From Bifidobacteriaceae bacterium (GTDB lineage Bacteria; Actinomycetota; Actinomycetes; Actinomycetales; Bifidobacteriaceae), in the NCBI GenBank assembly GCA_022650895.1, contig JALCQC010000006.1:45991-109990 (forward strand): a stretch of DNA of 64,000 nt, read 5' to 3'. Of this stretch, positions 1-6,203 are shown in pieces. Below the pieces are notes generated by a model. The model was not told the DNA's origin. It made no database searches and saw only the letters and a list, made by a program, of their open reading frames with translations. Position numbers and translations under genes: made by a program. Position 1 is the stretch's first letter, and each line of letters begins with the position of its first letter.

Positions 1-702
1 TCAGGTTTCGAAGCCTCCGACTCGGCATTACTCGAGGGCGCATTGTGGGCGCTCACTTTCGACGACCATACCGAATACTCTCGTTTTCTCACCATCGCCG
101 ACATGGTGACGAAGGGCTTGAAGAACTCTGTCATCGCCATCGACGACACGACTCATGACCGTGCTGCAGCGCTCATCTCGCACATGCCGCATGTCGTGTC
201 GACGGCGCTGGCGAATGAGCTGGTCGATGGTTCGTATGCGGCCCCGTCGATTGCCCTCGCTCTCATGGCAGGGTCGTGGAGAGACATGACCAGGGTGAGC
301 CTCACAGATCCGCAGCGCACACGTGCCATGGTCGAGCTCGATGCAGCCAACGTCGCCCAGTTGCTTCATTCGATGGCGCAGCGCCTGGAGGATATGGCAA
401 TGTTGCTCACCGAGGAGGAGAAGGAGGGGAAGGGGAGTGCTCAAATTCACGAGAAGGTGCAGGAGTTCTTCACCCGCTCGGACCCCTTCAGAAGTTACAA
501 GCATAGGGTCGCAGCTGGCACGGCGGACTGCCCTCCCACGTCTCTCCTTCTGGAGGAGGGGAACTGGCGGCGTCAGCTCCTTGATTCGGCACTCAGGGGT
601 GAGCGGGTGGTCGACTTTCTCACCACCCATGAGGCGCAGGTCATCAGGCGGCCTCTCTCGACGGAGGAGACGGAAAAGGCTTGCGCTCGGGAACAGGCTT
701 GA
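1..702 (+). CDS. tyrA: Prephenate dehydrogenase, 3' part (5' end outside window)
   Basis: The open frame runs from base 1 without a stop, so the true start lies upstream; the ORF-track start at 43 is only an internal TTG. The visible part begins SGFEAS, continues with GALWALTFDD and carries the HDRAAALISHMPHVV stretch typical of the C-terminal dimerisation domain of TyrA. The enzyme makes 4-hydroxyphenylpyruvate from prephenate with NAD(P)+, in tyrosine synthesis in the cytosol. The N-terminal Rossmann domain is not in the window. The 3' end overlaps the convergent small gene at 644 by about 59 bases. Family assignment is good; the cofactor preference cannot be judged from this half. Confidence 0.88.
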   Translation, partial: SGFEASDSALLEGALWALTFDDHTEYSRFLTIADMVTKGLKNSVIAIDDTTHDRAAALISHMPHVVSTALANELVDGSYAAPSIALALMAGSWRDMTRVSLTDPQRTRAMVELDAANVAQLLHSMAQRLEDMAMLLTEEEKEGKGSAQIHEKVQEFFTRSDPFRSYKHRVAAGTADCPPTSLLLEEGNWRRQLLDSALRGERVVDFLTTHEAQVIRRPLSTEETEKACAREQA

Positions 703-916
703 TGATGACTATTGAGTCCGAGTCCAGCCGCACGGTTTCTGCAGGGCGCGATCCGTCGCGTGAGGGATCACGGTCGAGAACGAGGGTCATGCCATCCCAC
801 GAACGGACATGACCCAGGTAATCGGAATATTTCATACGGCCATCATGAGGATCGATTCCGGCCTTGGTTCGGACGACGATGCGCACTCCGCTGGGGATGG
901 TTTCAGGAAGTCTCAT
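644..916 (-). CDS. Small SH3-like protein (DUF6725-like)
   Basis: A 90-residue protein of the actinobacterial type that opens with a GVRIVVRT strand, then HDGRMKYSDYLGHV, a WDG turn, and ends IVIIKPVPERK. This resembles the bifidobacterial DUF6725 family, which looks like the SH3-like N-terminal domain of Rv0428c-type acetyltransferases without the catalytic GNAT part. I place the start at the ATG at 916 because the family normally begins a few residues before the RIVV strand; a GTG at 943 would add nine residues. Neither start has a convincing ribosome binding site. It is transcribed towards tyrA and the two coding regions overlap tail to tail. The function is unknown. Confidence 0.7.
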   Translation of the reverse strand: MRLPETIPSGVRIVVRTKAGIDPHDGRMKYSDYLGHVRSWDGMTLVLDRDPSRDGSRPAETVRLDSDSIVIIKPVPERKPFPSPPSREAA

Positions 917-984
917 AGAATCAGAGTAGAGCGCCGCCGGCACGGAAGACAGAGCGCCGTGTCAGGGAATGTAGGAGGAATGAA

Positions 985-2019
985 GTGACGGAACAGGCAA
1001 GGATCGACGAGGGGGACAGAAGCGATCTTCCCTCTGTGCCGTTACCGCCGTTGCCTGTCGAATGGTCTGGTCACGTGGAGGATTATCTCACTCATCTGCG
1101 TGTGAACCGCGGTCTGAGTGGCAACACCGTGAAGGCGTATGCATCGGACATTGAACAATGCCTTCGTCTTCTTCATCGGCGTGGAGTCGAGGATCTTTCG
1201 GAAGTGGATATCCGCGAAATCCGTAGTTGGCTGGCACACGAATCCAGAACGTTGGCGGCATCGAGTCTTGCACGAAAAACGGTGGCCGTCCGTTCGTTTT
1301 TCACGTATCTGTTTGACCGTGGCATCATTCCCGCCAATCCTGCGGCGACTTTGATGACACCGCAGCTGAGCAAGCCGTTGCCCACGGTTCTAAACGAGGA
1401 GCAGGCGGGCCTCATGATGGACGATGCGGATGCCACTGCTGACGCCGCGGCCAGTACCGCCTTCTCCTCCGACGCCACAGGCGACGAGGAAACGAAAGTT
1501 TCTCCACGCATTGTTGCCGAGCGGTTGCGAGACGCTGCCATGGTGGAACTTCTGTACGCCACGGGAATGCGTGTTGCCGAACTGACGGGCATCGACCTCA
1601 ACGATATCGATCTCGCTGCTCGAACCGTCAAGGTCCATGGAAAGGGAGATAAGGAGCGGGTAGTTCCCTTCGGAGCGCCTGCTGCGAAGGCGGTGGCGGA
1701 GTGGTTGGAGCGGGGCCGCGGCGAACTCGAAGCGAAGAATTCGGGACGAGCAGTGTTCCTTGGAGCTCGTGGAGGACGCATCAATCAGAGGCAAGTTCGG
1801 CAGGTTGTCCACGAACAGGCGCGGCTCGCTGGGGTACCGGACATCGGTCCGCATGCGCTGCGTCACTCCGCAGCCACCCACCTGTTGGACGGGGGAGCGG
1901 ACCTTCGTGAAGTCCAGGAGATGCTGGGACACTCTTCGCTGGCAACGACACAGCGCTACACTCATGTTTCCATTGAACAGCTGAGGGCACGCTACCGTCA
2001 GTCCTTCCCGCGCGCGTGA
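985..2019 (+). CDS. xerC: Tyrosine recombinase XerC
   Basis: Site-specific recombinase that acts with XerD at dif to resolve chromosome dimers. The N-terminal core-binding domain is at about residues 28-130 and the catalytic domain at about 180-340. The catalytic set is visible: Arg at about 196 in ATGMRVAELTGI, Lys in HGKGDKERVV, HALRH at 290-294, His316 in LGHSS and Tyr325 in QRYTH. It starts at a GTG preceded by AGGAGGAATGAA, a strong site. At 344 residues it is longer than the usual roughly 300 because of an Ala/Asp/Ser-rich insertion at about residues 145-178, between the two domains. No integrase partner or mobile element is nearby, so a housekeeping role is likely. A XerD-like assignment is less likely but not excluded. 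Confidence 0.93.
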   Translation: MTEQARIDEGDRSDLPSVPLPPLPVEWSGHVEDYLTHLRVNRGLSGNTVKAYASDIEQCLRLLHRRGVEDLSEVDIREIRSWLAHESRTLAASSLARKTVAVRSFFTYLFDRGIIPANPAATLMTPQLSKPLPTVLNEEQAGLMMDDADATADAAASTAFSSDATGDEETKVSPRIVAERLRDAAMVELLYATGMRVAELTGIDLNDIDLAARTVKVHGKGDKERVVPFGAPAAKAVAEWLERGRGELEAKNSGRAVFLGARGGRINQRQVRQVVHEQARLAGVPDIGPHALRHSAATHLLDGGADLREVQEMLGHSSLATTQRYTHVSIEQLRARYRQSFPRA

Positions 2020-2233
2020 AATCTCAGTGCAAAATCCCAGTGCATAAAGTCTTTCGGGTTGTGGGTGGCATCTAGTGCAGAAAATGCGGAGAATATGAGG
2101 AGAAATACGGCAGACAATCCTGTTGTTTTTCTGTGAATGACCACATTATGGACATTTTTGAGGATATTTCTTGTAGGAGCGCTGACGGTGTTTACTCGTT
2201 TGAAATCAACGGGAACTAGCTTTTGACACACTT
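2020..2233. other. Intergenic stretch, no gene seen
   Basis: About 210 bases between xerC and the structured leader. It is AT-richer than its surroundings (for example GTTGTTTTTCTGTGAATGACC and GGACATTTTTGAGG) and must contain the promoter of the downstream transcript if that leader is transcribed from its 5' side. I could not pick a convincing -35/-10 pair. A TTGACA at 2224-2229 has no good -10 partner and would start transcription inside the leader helix. The minus-strand ORF 1998-2231 has no recognisable family. Confidence 0.5.
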
Positions 2234-2361
2234 GTTAGCAGGTAATCGCGTTCGTTCGAACGAACGGACGCCCTTGCGCGATTGTCTCCCCTTCGGGGAC
2301 AATAGAGCTAACGGCGACGAGGCCTATCTCTTCAGAAGAGAGGTGGGATCATCGCTTTTTT
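2234..2361 (+). ncRNA. Structured leader RNA ending in an intrinsic terminator (unassigned)
   Basis: Upstream of the peptide-binding lipoprotein gene lies a nested set of complementary segments. GTTAGC (2234-2239) can pair with GCTAAC (2307-2312), extended by G-U pairs on the outer side. Between them AATCGCG (2244-2250) faces CGCGATT (2277-2283) around the palindrome GTTCGTTCGAACGAAC (2250-2265), and ATTGT...ACAAT (2281-2303) encloses CCCC/GGGG with a TTC loop. This is what a multi-branched riboswitch-like aptamer would look like. It is followed directly by a terminator at 2314-2361. I do not recognise it as a known class. The pairing is read from the sequence; regulation by a ligand is inference. 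Confidence 0.45.
2314..2361 (+). terminator. Intrinsic terminator in the leader of the peptide transporter
   Basis: GCGA (2314-2317) pairs with TCGC (2352-2355), and TCTCTT (2327-2332) with AAGAGA (2336-2341) over a CAG loop. An imperfect middle section joins them, and six T residues follow at 2356-2361. It stands 45 bases before the start codon at 2407, so it should cut transcription of the lipoprotein gene unless bypassed. It could alternatively simply end xerC transcription. Confidence 0.65.
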
Positions 2362-2406
2362 AGTATTGGCTATTGTGCCTGTACGAAAACCATTTGAGGA
2401 GTAATT

Positions 2407-4065
2407 ATGCAGAAGAGTTCAAAGCTTACGGTTGTAGTGGCCGCGCTTTCTGCTGCTGTCATGTCTCTGAGTGCCTGCGGTGGATCAAGTGACACCGCTT
2501 CAACTGACACCAGCACAAGCGGCAACACTGACCAAGTCATGAGTGTGTACGGGTGCGAGCCAGCCAATCCACTTATCCCGACCAACACCAATGAGGTCTG
2601 TGGCGGTAACCCCATCGATCTGCTGTTCGCCAAGCTCGTTGCCTATGATGACAAGGGCAAGACTGAGAACGAAGTCGCCAAGGAAATCAAGGCCTCCGAC
2701 GAAAACAAGAAGTTCACCATCACACTGAACGATGGTTGGAAGTTCACCGATGGAACCGCCGTCACAGCCGAGTCCTTCACCAAGGCGTGGAGCTATGGTG
2801 CAAACGTCTCCAACGCTCAGCTGTCCTCCAGCTTCTTCCAGAACATCGTTGGTTTCAGCGATCTGCAGAAGAAGGGCGTCGACAAGAACGCACAACTCTC
2901 CGGCCTCAAGGTCGTTGATGACAAGACTTTCACTGTGGATCTGACCTCTCCAAGCTCGGTGTTCCCCACCTCTCTTGGATACAGTGCTTTCGCTCCGCTG
3001 CCTGATTCCTTCTTCAAGGATCCCAAGGCCTTCGGTGAGAAGCCGGTTGGCAACGGTCCGTACAAGTTCGAGTCCTGGACCCACAACGACTCCATTAAGC
3101 TCGTGAAGAACGACGACTACAAGGGCGTTGCTCCTGCTCACAATGGTGGCATCACCTTCAAGATGTACACCGACACAGAGCCTGCCTATGCAGACGTCCA
3201 GGCTGGCAACCTCGATGCACTGGAGACGGTTCCGGCATCGGCTTCCCAGACCTTCACCACGGACTCCAGCGTTCAGGCCTACAACAAGGCCGGCTCTGTC
3301 TTCCAGTCCTTCTCCTTCCCTGCCACTCTGAAGCACTTCGAGCTGGGAACCAAGGAAGGCACGCTGCGTCGTCAGGCGGTCTCCATGGCCATCAACCGCA
3401 AGCAGCTCGTTGATAAGGTCCTCGGTGGCATCGGTACTCCTGCAGTCGACTTCATCTCTCCTGTCATTCCAGGATATTCCGATTCCCTCAAGGGCAACGG
3501 CGTTCTGAAGTATAACAAGGACGAGGCCAAGAAGCTGTGGGCCGAGGCTGACGAGATCTCCAAGTGGACCGATTCCGACAAGCTGACCTTCGCCTACAAC
3601 ACCGATGGTGGAGCAAAGCCGGTCTATGACGCAATCGTCAACCAGGTGAAGAACACCCTGGGCATCAACGTTGCGACCAACCCTATTCCTACCTTCTCCG
3701 AGTTCCGTAATTCCATCACCGCTCGCACGATGAAGTCCGCCTTCCGCACCGGTTGGCAGGCAGATTATCCATCGGCCGAGAACTACCTGAGCCCGCTGTA
3801 CTCCAGCGCCGCTGCAGATGGTAAGGGCTCCAACGATGGAGATTACAAGAACTCCGAGTTCGACGCTCTGCTTACCAAGGCAGCAACCGCATCCGACGAG
3901 GATACAGCAAACGAGAGCTATCACGCCGCAGAAGAGCTTCTTCTCCGCGACCTGCCCTCCGTTCCGCTCTATTACTCCAACGCAGCAGGCGTTGCCGCAA
4001 AGGGCGTCAAGGGCTTCAAGATGAACTGGAAGAATCTTCCTGTTTATCAGGAGCTGACTAAGTAA
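2407..4065 (+). CDS. Oligopeptide ABC transporter substrate-binding lipoprotein
   Basis: A 552-residue extracytoplasmic binding protein of the SBP_bac_5 (DppA/OppA) family. It begins with a lysine-containing n-region, a hydrophobic stretch and the lipobox LSAC at about residues 21-24, so it is expected to be lipid-anchored on the outer face of the membrane. Family blocks include GNGPYKFESW and the C-terminal LPSVPLYYSNA segment. The ATG follows GAGGAGTAATT. Permeases and ATPase genes for the same importer follow. A terminator at 4096-4132 separates it from them, which would give more binding protein than membrane components. The substrate is probably peptides, but length and sequence specificity cannot be read from the sequence. 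Confidence 0.92.
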   Translation: MQKSSKLTVVVAALSAAVMSLSACGGSSDTASTDTSTSGNTDQVMSVYGCEPANPLIPTNTNEVCGGNPIDLLFAKLVAYDDKGKTENEVAKEIKASDENKKFTITLNDGWKFTDGTAVTAESFTKAWSYGANVSNAQLSSSFFQNIVGFSDLQKKGVDKNAQLSGLKVVDDKTFTVDLTSPSSVFPTSLGYSAFAPLPDSFFKDPKAFGEKPVGNGPYKFESWTHNDSIKLVKNDDYKGVAPAHNGGITFKMYTDTEPAYADVQAGNLDALETVPASASQTFTTDSSVQAYNKAGSVFQSFSFPATLKHFELGTKEGTLRRQAVSMAINRKQLVDKVLGGIGTPAVDFISPVIPGYSDSLKGNGVLKYNKDEAKKLWAEADEISKWTDSDKLTFAYNTDGGAKPVYDAIVNQVKNTLGINVATNPIPTFSEFRNSITARTMKSAFRTGWQADYPSAENYLSPLYSSAAADGKGSNDGDYKNSEFDALLTKAATASDEDTANESYHAAEELLLRDLPSVPLYYSNAAGVAAKGVKGFKMNWKNLPVYQELTK

Positions 4066-4095
4066 CACCGCGCCCTCTCGGGCACAGTCCATCAT

Positions 4096-4132
4096 GGGGG
4101 AAGGCAGGGAGAAATCCCGGCCTTCCCCTTTT
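4096..4132 (+). terminator. Terminator between binding protein and permease genes
   Basis: GGGGAAGGC (4097-4105) pairs perfectly with GCCTTCCCC (4120-4128). Inside, GGGA/TCCC closes a GAAA loop, and TTTT follows at 4129-4132. It is likely partial, allowing some read-through into the permease genes. Confidence 0.8.
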
Positions 4133-4140
4133 GAAATTAT

Positions 4141-4178
4141 GTAGTCTGTCCGCTCTTGTAGGGGTAACTGATAGACTA
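4141..4178 (+). other. Inverted repeat in the permease leader
   Basis: GTAGTCTGTC (4141-4150) faces GATAGACTAC (4169-4178) with nine Watson-Crick pairs plus one G-T pair and an 18-base loop containing GTAGGGG. It lies just after the terminator and 82 bases before the permease start. It could be an RNA processing or stabilising hairpin, or an operator; the sequence does not decide. Confidence 0.4.
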
Positions 4179-4260
4179 CTGAACGTATATCTCCCAGTCG
4201 TGGTCTACGGACGGTCTTGGAAGATTGAGTTTTTAATCATTAGTCCAAAGGAGAAGACCA

Positions 4261-5187
4261 ATGGGCAAATATCTTCTGCGGCGCATCCTGCAGATGATCC
4301 CAGTGGTGATTGGCACAACGCTGCTCATCTACGCACTTGTTTTCGCGCTTCCGGGCGACCCCGTGGCAGCTATGTTCGGAGACAAGCCCGTCAACGCGGC
4401 AGTCGCAGCGCAGATTCGCAGCGAGTACAACCTCGACAAGCCATTCATCATTCAGTACCTCATCTTTTTAAAGAATGCTCTCACGCTTGACTTCGGCAAC
4501 ACCTTCGCTGGTCAGCCGGTGATCGCGGTCATAGGCCGCGCTTTCCCGGTCACGATCAAGCTCGCCATTATGGCCTTCGTCTTCGAAGCCGTCTTCGGTG
4601 TTGTGTTCGGAATTATTTCCGGTCTGAAAAAGGGCAAGTGGTACGACTCGGTCATTCTCATCGTCTCCCTCCTGCTGATCTCGGTGCCAACCTTCGTCAC
4701 CGGCTTTGTTCTTCAGTATTTTCTGGGCGTCAAATGGGGGCTGCTGCCGGTCACTGCGGGTTCGAACCCAGGCTTCATTGATTTGCTCATGCCCGCATCC
4801 GTCTTGGGAAGCGTCTCGATGGCCTACATCATTCGCCTGACCCGTACGGAAGTCTCCTCCAATATTTCCGAAGACTACGTCCGTACCGCACGAGCGAAGG
4901 GCATGTCGAACAAATCCGTCACGCTGCGCCATGTTCTGCGTAACTCCATGATTCCGGTCGTCACCTATCTGGGTGCGGACATCGGTGCGCTCATGGGAGG
5001 CGCCATGATCACCGAGCGCATCTTCAACATCAACGGAATCGGTAACACGCTTTATCAGGGCATCATTCGTGGTGAGGGAACGCTGGTCGTCTCCATCGTC
5101 ACCATTCTGGTGCTCGTCTTCGTCGTCTGCAATCTGGTCGTCGACATGTTCTATGCAGTGCTCGACCCGAGAATTCGTTACGTGTGA
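4261..5187 (+). CDS. Peptide ABC transporter permease (DppB/OppB type)
   Basis: A 308-residue integral membrane protein with about six transmembrane segments, the first at roughly residues 9-30 and the last near 275-297. The BPD_transp_1 coupling loop is visible in DYVRTARAKGMSNKSVTLRHVLRN, the EAA-type contact to the ATPase, followed by P-V-V-T-Y-L-G. The N-terminal LLRRILQMIPVV and ALPGDPVAAMFG are typical of the DppB/OppB subfamily. The start is supported by AAAGGAGAAG seven bases upstream. It forms the translocation channel with the product of the next gene. Confidence 0.93.
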   Translation: MGKYLLRRILQMIPVVIGTTLLIYALVFALPGDPVAAMFGDKPVNAAVAAQIRSEYNLDKPFIIQYLIFLKNALTLDFGNTFAGQPVIAVIGRAFPVTIKLAIMAFVFEAVFGVVFGIISGLKKGKWYDSVILIVSLLLISVPTFVTGFVLQYFLGVKWGLLPVTAGSNPGFIDLLMPASVLGSVSMAYIIRLTRTEVSSNISEDYVRTARAKGMSNKSVTLRHVLRNSMIPVVTYLGADIGALMGGAMITERIFNINGIGNTLYQGIIRGEGTLVVSIVTILVLVFVVCNLVVDMFYAVLDPRIRYV

Positions 5188-5196
5188 GGCAGGGAT

Positions 5197-6189
5197 ATGA
5201 CAGATAACACAATTTCTCCAGAATCCGCAGAGGCGGAAGAGTTCTTCATGGATCCACTGCCCGGTCAAGAGCGGTTTGTCGCTCCCGTCGACGAGACACC
5301 GCTCAAGGCCGTCGACTCCGTCGACGAGTCCGAACCGGCCACCAGCATGTGGACTTCGGCATGGATCGCACTTCGCAAGAATCCGCTGTTCATCTTTGCG
5401 GCGATTCTCATCGTCTTCATCATCATCGTGGCGCTATTCCCTCAGCTCTTCACCCACAATGACCCCACGTACTGCAACCTCGACAACTCTCTCGGAAAGG
5501 CCTCGGGTTCTCACCCGCTTGGCTTCGATCAACAGGGCTGCGACGTGTATTCACGCGTGATCTACGGCGCACGCACCTCCGTGAGCGTCGGCGTTCTCAC
5601 CACCATCATCGTTGTTGCCGTCGGGGGCTTCATCGGCGCCATTGCCGGTTTCTTCGGAGGCTGGATTGATTCCCTGCTGAGCCGCATCACCGACGTGTTC
5701 TTCGCCATCCCGCTTCTGCTGGGTGCCATCGTCCTTCTCCAGATGTTCCGCACCTCGGATTCCATCTGGAAGGTGGTGTTCGCTCTTGCTCTCTTCGGCT
5801 GGGTCCAGGTGGCTCGTATCACCCGTGGCTCGGTCATGGAGGCGAAGAATCTCGAATTCAACACGGCGTCGACAGCGTTGGGTTCAACGCCAATGCGCAA
5901 CCTGTTCCGTCACGTACTTCCCAACGCACTGGCTCCGGTCATCGTGGTCGCGACCACCTCGCTGGGAACCTACATCGTTTCGGAGGCCACGCTGAGCTTC
6001 CTTGGCGTTGGTCTGCCGTCCACCACGGTCAGCTGGGGTGGAGATATCTCCACGGCGCAGTCGTTGCTGCGCATCAATCCTTCCGTGCTGTTCTATCCGT
6101 CTGCGGCACTGGCCATCACGGTTCTTGCCTTCATCATGATGGGCGACGCGGTCAAGGATGCTCTCGATCCTAAGAGCCGTACCGAGTGA
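5197..6189 (+). CDS. Peptide ABC transporter permease (DppC/OppC type)
   Basis: A 330-residue permease with a long acidic cytoplasmic N-terminus (about residues 1-55), then six predicted membrane segments starting near NPLFIFAAILIVFIIIV. The OppC_N region (HPLGFDQQGCDVYSRVIYGARTS) and the EAA loop around AKNLEFNTASTALGSTPMRNLFRHVLPN are clear. It begins nine bases after the previous stop and its stop is followed within 15 bases by the ATPase start, so the three are one transcription unit. Confidence 0.93.
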   Translation: MTDNTISPESAEAEEFFMDPLPGQERFVAPVDETPLKAVDSVDESEPATSMWTSAWIALRKNPLFIFAAILIVFIIIVALFPQLFTHNDPTYCNLDNSLGKASGSHPLGFDQQGCDVYSRVIYGARTSVSVGVLTTIIVVAVGGFIGAIAGFFGGWIDSLLSRITDVFFAIPLLLGAIVLLQMFRTSDSIWKVVFALALFGWVQVARITRGSVMEAKNLEFNTASTALGSTPMRNLFRHVLPNALAPVIVVATTSLGTYIVSEATLSFLGVGLPSTTVSWGGDISTAQSLLRINPSVLFYPSAALAITVLAFIMMGDAVKDALDPKSRTE

Positions 6190-6203
6190 GTGGAGAAAAA
6201 CCA

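Noticed and set aside
2250-2265. GTTCGTTCGAACGAAC as a LexA box
   Set aside because: The palindrome lacks the CGAAC-N4-GTTCG arrangement seen at 28509-28522; it fits better as a hairpin within the leader.
2314-2361. T-box antiterminator suggested by AGGTGGGATC before a T-run
   Set aside because: In a T-box the GGTGGNACC element lies before the terminator and forms its 5' arm; here it is in the 3' arm, directly adjoining the T-run, and no specifier loop is evident.
2500-4095. 531-residue minus-strand ORF
   Set aside because: Shadow of the peptide-binding lipoprotein gene; low-complexity sequence, no ribosome site and no family.
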